This document shows, piece after piece, positions 1 to 9,360 of a stretch of DNA of 64,000 bases (position 1 is its first letter; each line of letters begins with the position of its first letter). Location of the stretch: assembly GCA_035949375.1 (NCBI GenBank), contig DASZIG010000081.1:1-64000 (forward strand), given 5' to 3'. Under the pieces are notes generated by a model. It was given only the letters and a program-made list of their open reading frames with translations, did no database searches and had not been told where the DNA came from. Made by a program: the position numbers and the translations under genes. The stretch comes from Gp13-AA77 sp035949375. Lineage in GTDB: Bacteria; Acidobacteriota; Terriglobia; UBA7540.

Positions 1-23
1 TCGAATTTTCTCCGGAGCCAGTG

Positions 24-2717
24 ATGAACCTCCGCCTCCCCGCTCTCTTCCTCGCATTCGTTGCATCTGTTCTCACCGCGCAGGCGCCGCAACCCGATCC
101 CACTCCCGAGCAAAAGGCAGCCGCGGCCGCCATGCCATTCCGCAACCCCGCGCTCCCCATCGAGCAACGTGTTGATGATCTCGTCTCTCGCCTCACCCTC
201 GAAGAAAAAGTCTCCCAGACCATAGACCGCGCCGTCGCCATCCCGCGCCTCGACATTCCCGCGTACAACTGGTGGAACGAAGGACTCCATGGCATCGCCC
301 GCTCCGGTTACGCCACCATGTTCCCGCAGGCCATCGGCAACGCCGCCACATGGGACGCGCCCCTCGTTCACGACATCGGTGCCGTGGTCTCCACCGAAGC
401 CCGCGCCAAGTCGAACGACGCCCTCCGCCACAACAACCACGACCGCTACTACGGCCTCACCATCTGGTCGCCCAACATCAACATCTTTCGCGATCCCCGC
501 TGGGGCCGCGGACAGGAGACCTATGGCGAGGACCCGTACCTGACCGCGCGCCTCGGCGTCGCCTTCGTCACCGGCCTGCAGGGTGACGATCCGAGATACT
601 TCAAGGTGATCGCGACGCCCAAGCACTATGCCGTCCACAGCGGACCCGAGCCCGCGCGTCACGGCTTCAACGTGAACCCGACGCCGCACGATCTCGAGGA
701 CACTTACCTGCCCGCCTTCCGCGCCACTGTCACCGAGGGCCACGCCGATTCCGTGATGTGCGCTTACAACGCCATCAACGGCCAGCCCGCCTGCGCCAAC
801 GCCGATCTGCTCGAGAAAACCCTGCGCGACGACTGGAAATTTTCCGGCTACGTCACCTCCGATTGCGGCGCCGTCGACGACATCATGCGCGGCCATCATT
901 TCGCGCCCGACATGGAGCACGCCTCGGCGCTCGCCGTCCAGGCCGGAACCGACACGACCTGCGGCAACGAGTACGTCAGCCTGGTCAAGGCCGTCCAGGA
1001 TGGGGTCATCAAAGAAAGCGAGCTCGATAACGCTCTCCATCGCCTCTTCACCGCTCGCTTCCGGCTCGGCATGTTCGACCCTCCGGACGCGGTCGCGTTC
1101 AACAAAATTCCGATGTCGGAAGACGACTCGCCGGCGCACCGCCAATTGGCGCTCGAGGCGGCACGCGAGAGCATGGTGCTGCTGAAGAACGAGGGCGGGT
1201 TTTTGCCCCTCAAGCCGAACGTCAAGAAGATCGCGGTGATCGGCCCGAACGCGGAGTCGCTGGCCGCACTCGAAGGCAATTACAACGGCACGCCATCGCA
1301 CCCCGTCCTGCCCCTGGACGGCTTGCGCTCGGTCTTTGCGGGCAGCGCCGAAGTGCGGTATGCGCAGGGCTCGCCTTATGTTTCCGAGCTGCCCGTACCG
1401 GTGCCGCGAACCGTCTTTCATCCGGCGCCCGGCGACGCGACCGAGGGCCTAAAGGCCGAATACTTCGCGAGCACGGACTTCTCGGGGCAGCCGGTGCTTA
1501 CCCGCAGGGACCCGCAGATCCAGTTCGACTGGGACGCCGCCGCGCCCGCGCCCAGTGTGCCCATGAAGGCCTTCGCCGTGCGGTGGAGCGGCACACTGAA
1601 CCCGCCCGGAGCGGGCGACTACACCTTCGGCATCGACACGGCGCACTGCTATCCGTGCGGAGACCGCGAGACTTTTCGCGTGTTTCTGGATGGCAAGCTG
1701 GTGAACGAAAGCAGCCACACCAACTTCACCTGGAGCCCGAAGGCTCCGGTGATTCCCGTTCATTTCAGCGGCACGGCGCCCCACGACTTCCGCCTGGAGT
1801 ACACGCACAGCGCGCCGCTCTTCGCCGCCGGCGTCACTCTCACCTGGAAGCCGCCCGTGCAAGCCTTGCGCGACGAAGCGGTGAAGATCGCCCGGCAATC
1901 CGACGTCGTCGTGGCGTTCGTGGGCCTGTCTCCCAACCTCGAAGGGGAGGAAATGCCGATTCACGTGGAGGGCTTCGACGGCGGCGACCGCACAGACATC
2001 GCGTTGCCACCCGTCCAGCAACAGTTGCTGGATTCCCTCCTTCAGACCGGCAAACCGCTGGTTGTCGTGCTGATGAACGGGAGCGCGCTGGCAGTGAACT
2101 GGGCCGAGGAGTACGCGAGCGCGATTCTGGAGGCATGGTATGCGGGAGAGGAAGGCGGTACGGCGATCGCGGAGACGCTTGCGGGACGGAACAATCCGGG
2201 TGGCCGGCTGCCCGTCACCTTCTACGACGGGCTCGATCAACTTCCCGCCTTTGACGACTATTCCATGGCCAACCGCACCTACCGCTACTTTCGGGGCCGG
2301 CCGCTCTACAAGTTCGGCTACGGCCTCACTTATTCGTATTTCACCTATGAAAGTCTGAAGCTGTCATCCCCGACCATCAAAGCCGGCGAGCCTCTGACCG
2401 TGCGCACGGAGATTCAGAACCGCTCGAAGATGCGCGGGGATGAGGTCGCGGAGCTTTACCTCGAATACCCGGCACTGCCGGGCGCCCCCCTGCGCGCGCT
2501 CAAGGGATTCGAGCGCGTGCAACTCAAGCCGGGGGAACGCGGGAAAGTAGTCTTCACCCTCACGCCGCGCGACCTGAGCCTCGTCACCGAACAGGGAGAG
2601 CACAAGATTGTGCCCGGCAGGTATACGGTCAGGGTGGGCGGGGGCCAGCCGGGCGCAAACCCCTATGATCTGCAGGCAGGGTTCGAGATTCGCGGCGAAG
2701 CCACGCTGCCGCGATGA
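24..2717 (+). CDS. Exported glycoside hydrolase family 3 (beta-glucosidase/beta-xylosidase type) with PA14 insert
   Basis: Predicted to hydrolyse terminal beta-linked glucose or xylose from plant-type oligosaccharides outside the cytoplasm. A hydrophobic signal peptide spans roughly residues 1-22. The GH3 catalytic barrel follows (about 50-350), with the family nucleophile Asp280 in TSDCGAV. The alpha/beta sandwich domain carries LEGEEMP. A PA14-like carbohydrate-binding insert lies at about 475-605, and a fibronectin-III-like domain closes the protein. At 897 residues it has normal length for PA14-bearing GH3 enzymes. A GTG at 21 and an ATG at 24 are adjacent; GGAG at 14-17 gives proper spacing (6 nt) only to the ATG. 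Substrate preference cannot be fixed; the SDCGAV form is common in xylosidase-like members. Confidence 0.93.
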   Translation: MNLRLPALFLAFVASVLTAQAPQPDPTPEQKAAAAAMPFRNPALPIEQRVDDLVSRLTLEEKVSQTIDRAVAIPRLDIPAYNWWNEGLHGIARSGYATMFPQAIGNAATWDAPLVHDIGAVVSTEARAKSNDALRHNNHDRYYGLTIWSPNINIFRDPRWGRGQETYGEDPYLTARLGVAFVTGLQGDDPRYFKVIATPKHYAVHSGPEPARHGFNVNPTPHDLEDTYLPAFRATVTEGHADSVMCAYNAINGQPACANADLLEKTLRDDWKFSGYVTSDCGAVDDIMRGHHFAPDMEHASALAVQAGTDTTCGNEYVSLVKAVQDGVIKESELDNALHRLFTARFRLGMFDPPDAVAFNKIPMSEDDSPAHRQLALEAARESMVLLKNEGGFLPLKPNVKKIAVIGPNAESLAALEGNYNGTPSHPVLPLDGLRSVFAGSAEVRYAQGSPYVSELPVPVPRTVFHPAPGDATEGLKAEYFASTDFSGQPVLTRRDPQIQFDWDAAAPAPSVPMKAFAVRWSGTLNPPGAGDYTFGIDTAHCYPCGDRETFRVFLDGKLVNESSHTNFTWSPKAPVIPVHFSGTAPHDFRLEYTHSAPLFAAGVTLTWKPPVQALRDEAVKIARQSDVVVAFVGLSPNLEGEEMPIHVEGFDGGDRTDIALPPVQQQLLDSLLQTGKPLVVVLMNGSALAVNWAEEYASAILEAWYAGEEGGTAIAETLAGRNNPGGRLPVTFYDGLDQLPAFDDYSMANRTYRYFRGRPLYKFGYGLTYSYFTYESLKLSSPTIKAGEPLTVRTEIQNRSKMRGDEVAELYLEYPALPGAPLRALKGFERVQLKPGERGKVVFTLTPRDLSLVTEQGEHKIVPGRYTVRVGGGQPGANPYDLQAGFEIRGEATLPR

Positions 2718-2834
2718 TCGCCCGCCATGCGGCGTGGTGGGATGGGGCGTGACAATGCCGTCACAGGCGGACTCAGAGGTTAGATGCCCAGGAAGAAGTC
2801 CGGCAGGAACATCGAAATCCCAAGCCAAGACTTA

Positions 2835-3752
2835 TTAGGAACTGGCCGGCGCGTTGATGGTCACCGGCTGCCTCAGCGTGAAGTCGATCTTGGTTTCAGA
2901 CGGGACCTTGATGGTCGATCCCTTCATGGCCGCCGATGCGCCAGCGCCGATGGCCGCGCCGCTGCCCGCACCGATGGCCGCGCCCTTCCCTCCGCCGGCG
3001 ATAGCCCCAATCATCGCGCCGAGGACCGTGCCACCCGCCGCACTCGTCGCCGTGCGCCGGCCGCGCGAGGCTCCATGCTGTTGGTAGTATCCGCTCTGAA
3101 CGGGATACTTCGTGCCATTCACGGTCACGGTGACCAGTTCGAGCTCAAGCTCAGCGCTGCCTTCGATGCGGCCGGAATTCTGCGCATTCGCCAGCCTGAC
3201 CTTCGCCGTCGAGCCCTGGGGGATCACGACCTGGGAGCCTGACGCGACGGGGGCGTCGACGGCAGCATCGAACTCCTGCCCGGTCTGATTCTGGTTTGAA
3301 TCGATGGAATCGATCGTGCGAATGGTGATGATCGTACCAGCCGGCAGAGTGATTCCCGCCGGCTGCGCGGGCGCGGCCTGAGCGCTTCCAGGGGCGCTGC
3401 CCCCGCTGCCGAGCGCCAGGCTGTCGATCACCTTCTGCACGCCGGGCTCGGTGCTGGCAATGCGATCCACGGCAGATTTTTCGAGCTGCGTGTCCACGGA
3501 GCCGCGCAGCACCACCACCCCCTGCTGCGAGGTCACACGAATGTCGAGGGTCTTCAGCGCTGAATCCGCAAACAGCTTGGCATTGATGTCGTCTACGATC
3601 GCCTGATCGCTGTTCTGATTCTGAGCCTGATTCTGACCCTGATTCTGATCCTGGCTTTGACTCTGATTATCCTGCGCCTGCAGCGCCAGTGGCGCCGCCC
3701 ACAATGCAGCGCAAACCATGACCCAGACCCCAAAACGCAACCTTGCTGCCAT
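2835..3752 (-). CDS. Exported BON-domain protein with Q/N-rich linker and glycine zipper
   Basis: Envelope protein of unknown exact role. After a signal peptide (about residues 1-27) comes a short Gln/Asn/Asp repeat linker (about 28-52). A BON domain follows (about 53-118), a fold associated with phospholipid or membrane binding and osmotic-shock proteins. A middle beta-rich segment and a glycine-zipper stretch (GAMIGAIAGGGKGAAIGAG type) near residues 235-275 follow, as in membrane-associated Gly-zipper proteins. The ATG at 3788 has no Shine-Dalgarno sequence. The tandem ATGs at 3755/3752 sit directly behind GGAGGA, so I chose 3752. It converges with the GH3 gene and diverges from the glycosyltransferase. 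The family is confident; the function is not. Confidence 0.85.
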   Translation of the reverse strand: MAARLRFGVWVMVCAALWAAPLALQAQDNQSQSQDQNQGQNQAQNQNSDQAIVDDINAKLFADSALKTLDIRVTSQQGVVVLRGSVDTQLEKSAVDRIASTEPGVQKVIDSLALGSGGSAPGSAQAAPAQPAGITLPAGTIITIRTIDSIDSNQNQTGQEFDAAVDAPVASGSQVVIPQGSTAKVRLANAQNSGRIEGSAELELELVTVTVNGTKYPVQSGYYQQHGASRGRRTATSAAGGTVLGAMIGAIAGGGKGAAIGAGSGAAIGAGASAAMKGSTIKVPSETKIDFTLRQPVTINAPASS

Positions 3753-3953
3753 CATTCCTCCGTTCTCGCGCGGGTCCATTTTGTTCATAGGTCAAGCGCC
3801 GCCCGCCACGCCTTAACCACACTATTGGATGCTCTCCAGGTCCACTGCGTCTACCATCCCGCGACCGCGCCCCCGACCCGGGGCAGAGGCGTGCCGGGGT
3901 CCCGGGGCGGCATGGTGCATGCTAGAATGCCGACAGGCTCTCAGCCATGCGTG

Positions 3954-4694
3954 ATGCAGAATCCTGACCTCAGCGTCGTTATTCCCATGCACAACGAGGA
4001 GCAGAACGTGCAGCCCCTGGTGGAGGAAGTGAGTCGGGCGCTGGCGGGGTTTCGCGCCGAAGTCATCTTCGTGGACGATGGCAGCACAGACCGCACGCGG
4101 GAACGGCTGCGCGAGGCCGCCCGCGGCGACGATCGCATTCGGGTCGCTCATTTCCGGCGCAACCTGGGCCAGACCGCCGCGATGGCGGCGGGGTTCCGCC
4201 TGGCGCGTGGCGAGGCCGTGGTGACCCTCGATGGAGATCTGCAGAACGACCCTGCGGACGTGCCGGCCCTGGTGGCGTTGCTCCAGGAGTGGGACGTGGT
4301 GTGCGGCGTGCGCACCAGGCGTCGCGATAGCTGGTTGAAGCGCATCTCCTCCCGTATCGCCAACGGATTCCGCAACTGGGCTACCGGCGACAACATCGTG
4401 GACACGGGCTGCACGCTCAAAGCATTCCGGCGCCAATGGCTGCAAAATCTCGAGCTCTACCAGGGAATGCACCGCTTCCTGCCCACCCTGCTCAAGATGC
4501 GTGGAGCGCGCGTCACCCAGGTGCCCGTCCGCCATCGGCCGCGCCGCGCGGGCAAGACCCATTACGGCACCTGGGGCCGCATGGTGAAAGGCCTTGCCGA
4601 CGTGTGGGCCGTGCGCTGGATGCAGAAGAACTACGTGGATTATCAGTCGGCGCTCGAGATAGAAGCGCAGGAGTCAGAAGTTAGTGGTCAATAG
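3954..4694 (+). CDS. GT2 family glycosyltransferase, dolichyl/undecaprenyl-phosphate sugar synthase type
   Basis: Cytoplasmic family 2 glycosyltransferase that would transfer a sugar from a nucleotide donor to a polyprenyl-phosphate carrier. The N-terminus shows the GT-A start LSVVIPMHNEEQNV, then FVDDGSTD, RNLGQTAAM and the metal-binding TLDGDLQND (DxD-like). The 246-residue length and lack of C-terminal membrane helices match the soluble DPM1-like subgroup. The reading frame is open from 3657, but homology begins at the ATG at 3954 and the upstream part has no family features. The downstream GT39 gene is the type of enzyme that uses polyprenyl-phosphate sugars, so the two may work as donor maker and transferase. 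The 239-nt gap between them holds a perfect inverted repeat. Confidence 0.88.
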   Translation: MQNPDLSVVIPMHNEEQNVQPLVEEVSRALAGFRAEVIFVDDGSTDRTRERLREAARGDDRIRVAHFRRNLGQTAAMAAGFRLARGEAVVTLDGDLQNDPADVPALVALLQEWDVVCGVRTRRRDSWLKRISSRIANGFRNWATGDNIVDTGCTLKAFRRQWLQNLELYQGMHRFLPTLLKMRGARVTQVPVRHRPRRAGKTHYGTWGRMVKGLADVWAVRWMQKNYVDYQSALEIEAQESEVSGQ

Positions 4695-4915
4695 TCAGTG
4701 GTGTCAGTGGTCCGTTGTCAGTTGTCCGTCGTCAGTTGCGTTCGTGACCGCTGCTTGAGCCGCGATGCAGGTCGTTTGTCGTTGATCGCAACTCGTGGCG
4801 GCCCTCCAACGCGCGAAGGAGCACAGCTCCGACGCACGGATGTACCAATCGACGATCTACAAATGACGAACCACGATCAAGGCACAACTGACAACGGACC
4901 ACTGACACCACTGAC
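4694..4915. repeat. Perfect 32-bp inverted repeat flanking a 158-nt spacer
   Basis: The arm at 4694-4725 and the arm at 4884-4915 are exact reverse complements. Each arm is built from GTCAGT/GTTGTCAGTTG words. The spacer has no credible gene. It fills the gap between the GT2 and GT39 genes. The same sequence vocabulary recurs at 28850-29062, which suggests a genome-wide intergenic repeat family rather than a local terminator. Confidence 0.85.
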
Positions 4916-4933
4916 GACTGACGACTTTCTCCA

Positions 4934-6712
4934 ATGAAGCCTCGCTACCACCTCCTCGCGCTCGTCGCCGTCGCCGCGTGCCTCTTTTTCATCGGCCTCG
5001 GGCGGTTGCCGCTCACCGAGCCGGACGAGGGACGCAACGCAGAGGTGGCGCGCGAGATGCTGGTCCTGCACGACTGGATTACGCCCCACTACGACACGCT
5101 TCCCTATCTGGATAAGCCCGCGGTCTTTTTCTGGCTGGTTGCAGGGTCTTTCCGTCTGCTGGGAATGTCGGAGGCGGCGGCGCGCATGCCTTCGGCGCTG
5201 GCCGCCCTGGGGACTGTGCTCCTGATCTGGCTGGTGGGGCGCCGCATGTTCGGCGAGCGCACCGCATGGACCGCCGGCGTCATCTTCGCCACCTCGCCGC
5301 TCGTGATGATTTTCGCCCGCGTGGTCGTCTTCGATATGACACTGGCGTTCCTGGTCACGCTGACGCTGGCCGCGTTCTGGCTTTCCGCAACGGCGGAGCG
5401 CCCGCGTCGCGGGCTCGACTGCCTCATGTTCGTCGCGGCCGGAATCGCCACGATTACCAAGGGGCCGGTGGGCTTTTTGCTGCCCCTGTTGACCCTCCTG
5501 GTTTACGCCGCCGTACAGAGAAAGTTCAAGGACCTGCGACGGCTGGCTTGGCCCCCGGGAATCCTGCTCTTCCTGGCGGCGAGCCTGCCCTGGTTCATCG
5601 CAGTGTCGGTGCGCAATCCCGGCTTTCCGCGATACGCTTTCTGGGACGAGAGTGTGCTTCGCTTCGCCACCGGGCACGCGCACCGCGGCGGCAGCGTCTT
5701 CTACTACATACCCGTGTTCCTCGTGGGATTCCTGCCCTGGAGCTTCCCCCTGCTCTTCGCCGGCATCAACCGCGCGCGGGGCTGGAAGCGGCTTCGCGAA
5801 GCGAGCGCGGCGCCGCGGGCCTTTCTGCTCGCCTGGGCCGCCACAACGTTTGTATTCTTCTCGATCTCCCATTCGAAGCTGCCGGCCTATTTTTTGCCGG
5901 CGCTTCCCGCGCTCGCCCTCCTGTTGGCCGACGTCTGGTGCCGCGACGTCAAAGCGGATGCGCCGGGGCGGCGCCCCGACTGGTTGACCGCCGGATTCGC
6001 CGTTCTGATTGCGCTCGGCATTCTTGTGGCTGCCACGCCGGCCTGGCTCGAGACTCCGGCGCTTCACCGGACGGCCGTGCGCAAGATTCATCCCGCTGTT
6101 CTGGAAACGCTGCCTTCGGCAATCTTTTTCACTGGCCTGATCATGGCCGCCCTCGGCATTCTGGGCCGAAACCTCGTGGCGCGGTCGCGCGGCCGGATCT
6201 ACACCGCCGGGACCTTCGCCATCTTCGCCTTCACCGTGCCCTTGCTGATCGTGCGCTGGTGGGAGCCCATCCAGACCTACGCCGGCACTTCCAGCACCGA
6301 AAGGCTGGCCGCAGCCATCGCCCGCGGCACGGAGCGTGATCTACCGGTCTATGGTTACTATTATTTCCGCACCGGTCTGCCTTTTTATCTGCGACGACCT
6401 GTCGGGCTGGTCACCTCCGGAGGCAGCGAGTTGACCAGCAACTACATCGCGGCGCACTGGCCTGCAATCGGCGAGGGCGCCGCCTGGCAAGGCTCCTCGT
6501 CGGACCGTTCGCCGGCCCCGCTGTTCCTGAACGGCAACGGGTTCGCGGCGCTGGGCCGCGCTTCGCCCCGGCCTTTCCTGGTCATCGTGCAGAACAACGA
6601 AGTACCCGAGCTGGCCAAGCACGAGGCGGAGTTCCAGCCTCTTTGGGACGCCTGGCTCTACTCGGTGTGGGAGGTCTCAGGCCCGCCCGGGGAGTCCGTA
6701 TCAATCCCCTGA
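4934..6712 (+). CDS. GT39/ArnT-type membrane glycosyltransferase
   Basis: Polytopic inner-membrane enzyme expected to transfer a sugar from a polyprenyl-phosphate donor to a lipid, glycan or protein on the periplasmic side. A first helix (residues about 5-22) is followed by the conserved loop EPDEGRNAEVAREM, whose acidic residues are the catalytic or metal-binding signature of the PMT/ArnT superfamily. LPYLDKPAVFFWL and about ten further hydrophobic helices come next. The C-terminal 120 residues are a soluble periplasmic tail. The 592-residue length is typical. No clear ribosome-binding site precedes the ATG. It probably partners the upstream GT2 enzyme. The acceptor cannot be named from sequence. 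Confidence 0.85.
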   Translation: MKPRYHLLALVAVAACLFFIGLGRLPLTEPDEGRNAEVAREMLVLHDWITPHYDTLPYLDKPAVFFWLVAGSFRLLGMSEAAARMPSALAALGTVLLIWLVGRRMFGERTAWTAGVIFATSPLVMIFARVVVFDMTLAFLVTLTLAAFWLSATAERPRRGLDCLMFVAAGIATITKGPVGFLLPLLTLLVYAAVQRKFKDLRRLAWPPGILLFLAASLPWFIAVSVRNPGFPRYAFWDESVLRFATGHAHRGGSVFYYIPVFLVGFLPWSFPLLFAGINRARGWKRLREASAAPRAFLLAWAATTFVFFSISHSKLPAYFLPALPALALLLADVWCRDVKADAPGRRPDWLTAGFAVLIALGILVAATPAWLETPALHRTAVRKIHPAVLETLPSAIFFTGLIMAALGILGRNLVARSRGRIYTAGTFAIFAFTVPLLIVRWWEPIQTYAGTSSTERLAAAIARGTERDLPVYGYYYFRTGLPFYLRRPVGLVTSGGSELTSNYIAAHWPAIGEGAAWQGSSSDRSPAPLFLNGNGFAALGRASPRPFLVIVQNNEVPELAKHEAEFQPLWDAWLYSVWEVSGPPGESVSIP

Positions 6713-6781
6713 CCCGTTGACGCGGCTCGTTGGTCCCCGTTACAAGTGAATAGGGCGCACGTTTTCCCTGCCTCTCACCTC

Positions 6782-8701
6782 ATGTGCGGGATTTGCGGCA
6801 TTTTCAATCTGGACCTCGACCCCCTGGCGCAGCCGGATCGCATCGGCCCCATGACCGCGAGGCTTGTGCATCGCGGCCCCGACAGCGAGGGCTACTTCAG
6901 GCGCCCCTACCTGGCCTTGGGACTCCGCCGCCTGAAAATCATTGACCTCGAGACGGGCGATCAGCCACTTGCCAACGAAACCAGCGGCGTAACCCTGGTC
7001 TACAACGGGGAGATCTACAATTTCCGCGAGCTTCGCCGGGAGCTCCTCGAACGGGGACACCGTTTCCGCACTCATTCCGATGGCGAGGTCATCGCGCATC
7101 TTTACGAAGAGAAGGGTCCGGACTGCCTGCAGGACTTGAACGGCATGTTTGCCATCGCGCTCTGGGACGAGAGCAACCGCAGGCTGATGCTGGCCCGGGA
7201 CCGGGCGGGCGAGAAGCCCCTCTATTACTGGCACGGTGACGGCACGCTGGTGTTTGCTTCGGAGATCAAGTCGCTGCTGGAATATCCCGCCGTGCCGCGC
7301 CAGCCGGACTTCGAGGCCTGGACGCAGTACTTCTTTCATGGATACGTTCCCGCGCCCCGCAGCGCATTTCGCGATATCCGGAAGCTGCCGGCCGCTCATC
7401 GGCTTACGGTGGAGAATGGACGTATTTCGATTGAGCCTTACTGGCGGCTCGCGTCTCACTTGCGGCCGAAGAGCGCGCCCCCGATCGACCGGCGCGGCGA
7501 AAGTGAGATCGTCGTGGGACTGCGCGATCGCCTCCGCGAGGCGGCCGTTTCGCGCCTGGTGAGCGACGTGCCCCTGGGCGTTTTTCTGAGCGGTGGCCTT
7601 GACTCTTCGGTGCTGGTCGCCCTCATGAGCGAGCTCGCGCCGGGCCACGTGAACAGTTTCTCGGTTTCGTTTGCGGAGCGTAGTTTTAACGAGCAGCCCT
7701 ATTCCACCCGGGTGGCGCGACGCTTTGGGACGCGGCATCACACGCTCGAAGCTAATACGAGGAACCTCGGCGAAGCTCTGGACGTCATGGCCGGCCACCT
7801 GGACGAACCCCTGGCTGACCCGGCCGTGCTGCCGACCTACCTGATTTCGCGCTTTGCGCGCTCGGAGATCACCGTGGCTCTGAGCGGCGAGGGTAGCGAT
7901 GAGCTCTTCGGCGGCTACCCCACGTACATCGGCGTGCGTCTGGCGGATTTTTATCTGCGACTCCCGCGCGCACTGCGGCACTCCGTGTTCGAGCCGCTCG
8001 GACGGCGGCTTCCGGTCTCGCCGGGAGCGGTCCCCTGGGGTATGTTTCTGAGGCGCTTTCTGGCTCATGCGGATAAGCCCGCCGGCCAGCGGCACCTAAT
8101 CTGGTTCGGCATGTTCGCGCCCGGCGAGATCGAGCATTTGCTTGCTCCGGGCTGGCCCGGACCGCGGCCGCGCGCGGCGCCGGAAGCCCTCTATGCGGCC
8201 CTGGCCCGGGTGCTCGAAGGCGCGCGGTTTGAAAGCCCGCTGGCGGAGACACTCTATCTCGATTTCCGCACCTATCTCGAAGACAATCTGCTCGTGAAAG
8301 TGGACCGCGCCAGCATGGCATGTTCGCTCGAGATACGCACGCCGTTCCTGGACCATCGGCTGGTGGAATTTGCCGCGGGGTTGCCGGCTTCGCTCAAGCT
8401 GCGGCGCTTCCGGTTGAAGCATATCCTGAAAAAGGCCGTCGAACCCTGGCTGCCGGCCGAAATCGTCAACCGGCAAAAGCGCGGCTTTTCCGTGCCCATC
8501 GCCAGCTGGATGCGGGGCGAACTCGCTCCCTTGCTCGACGATAAGCTGAATCCTGAGCGGCTCAGGCGCCAGGGTTGGTTCGATCCGGCCTTCGTGGGCC
8601 GTCTGCTCGATGAACACCGCAGCGGGCGCGCCGATCATCGCAAGGCGCTATGGACGCTGCTGTGCTTCGAGCTCTGGCATGAACGATGGATGGAATGTTG
8701 A
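6782..8701 (+). CDS. asnB: Asparagine synthase (glutamine-hydrolysing) / amidotransferase
   Basis: Class II glutamine amidotransferase fused to an asparagine-synthetase domain. It hydrolyses glutamine, channels ammonia and activates a carboxylate with ATP. The start must be 6782 because the mature N-terminus needs the nucleophilic Cys in MCGICGIF; the frame is open further upstream. The glutaminase domain (about 1-210) has RGPDSEG and VYNGEIYNF. The synthase domain carries the PP-loop LSGGLDSSVL near residue 275 and ALSGEGSDELFGGY. It has 639 residues. Homologues in exosortase/polysaccharide clusters modify unknown acids rather than aspartate, so the true substrate may differ. It overlaps the next gene by 16 nt, which implies co-translation. 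Confidence 0.9.
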   Translation: MCGICGIFNLDLDPLAQPDRIGPMTARLVHRGPDSEGYFRRPYLALGLRRLKIIDLETGDQPLANETSGVTLVYNGEIYNFRELRRELLERGHRFRTHSDGEVIAHLYEEKGPDCLQDLNGMFAIALWDESNRRLMLARDRAGEKPLYYWHGDGTLVFASEIKSLLEYPAVPRQPDFEAWTQYFFHGYVPAPRSAFRDIRKLPAAHRLTVENGRISIEPYWRLASHLRPKSAPPIDRRGESEIVVGLRDRLREAAVSRLVSDVPLGVFLSGGLDSSVLVALMSELAPGHVNSFSVSFAERSFNEQPYSTRVARRFGTRHHTLEANTRNLGEALDVMAGHLDEPLADPAVLPTYLISRFARSEITVALSGEGSDELFGGYPTYIGVRLADFYLRLPRALRHSVFEPLGRRLPVSPGAVPWGMFLRRFLAHADKPAGQRHLIWFGMFAPGEIEHLLAPGWPGPRPRAAPEALYAALARVLEGARFESPLAETLYLDFRTYLEDNLLVKVDRASMACSLEIRTPFLDHRLVEFAAGLPASLKLRRFRLKHILKKAVEPWLPAEIVNRQKRGFSVPIASWMRGELAPLLDDKLNPERLRRQGWFDPAFVGRLLDEHRSGRADHRKALWTLLCFELWHERWMEC

Positions 8702-9351
8702 CCCGGCAAACTCCCGCCCCTCCGCGCGAGGCCTTCACGCCCAAAGAGCGGCGGATCATCGCGCGCTGCCGCACCCCTCGCCAGGTGCAGGCCTTCCTGC
8801 GCGCCCTGCCGTACAACTGGGAGCGCAAGGGCGAGACGCTGCGCACGTTGCGCGGCGTGGTGCGGCACGGGGAAGCTCATTGCCTGGAAGGCGCGCTGGC
8901 CGCCGCCGCCATCATGGAGCAGCACGGCTACCCGCCGCTACTGCTCGACATCGAATCGCAGGATCAGCTTGACCACGTCCTGTTTCTGTTCCGCGAGCGC
9001 GGCCGCTGGGGGACCGTGGCGCGCTCGCGCGACGCAGGGCTGCACGGCCGCAAACCCGTATTTCGAACCGTCCGCGATCTGGTGATGAGCTACGTGGACC
9101 CTTATGTCGACAACACAGCCCGCGTGCGGGCATACGGCGTCGCCGATCTGCGAACGCTGGTGCGGGTGGACTGGCGATTGTCGGAAAAGAACGTCTGGTC
9201 GGTGGAACGCGCCTTGATCGACCTGCCTCACCGGCCCATCAAGACCTCCGACCGCCGCCACCTCGCCATCCTGCGGCAGTTCCGTGCCTTCCGCGCCCGG
9301 GATCCGCACGGTCCGGCAACGTTTTACGAAGGGAAAGAGGCGTGGCTGTGA
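8686..9351 (+). CDS. Transglutaminase-like/cysteine-peptidase-fold protein, uncharacterised
   Basis: A 221-residue protein with a likely transglutaminase-like core: a Cys in GEAHCLEGALAAA near residue 67, followed about 30 residues later by His in DQLDHVLFLF, and a possible third residue in ARSRDAGL. There is no signal peptide, so it is probably cytoplasmic. The N-terminal third is rich in Arg. It overlaps the asparagine-synthase gene by 16 nt, so the two are translated together. It may act on or with the amidotransferase product, but that is inference. An alternative in-frame ATG lies at 8695. The fold is a moderate-confidence reading of spaced Cys/His motifs; no function should be assigned. 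Confidence 0.72.
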   Translation: MDGMLTRQTPAPPREAFTPKERRIIARCRTPRQVQAFLRALPYNWERKGETLRTLRGVVRHGEAHCLEGALAAAAIMEQHGYPPLLLDIESQDQLDHVLFLFRERGRWGTVARSRDAGLHGRKPVFRTVRDLVMSYVDPYVDNTARVRAYGVADLRTLVRVDWRLSEKNVWSVERALIDLPHRPIKTSDRRHLAILRQFRAFRARDPHGPATFYEGKEAWL

Positions 9352-9360
9352 GCACCCTGA

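Noticed and set aside
4877..6091. 404-residue minus-strand frame under the GT39 gene
   Set aside because: Composition (Arg, Glu, Gln, Gly, no hydrophobic cores) is that of an antisense shadow of a membrane protein gene.
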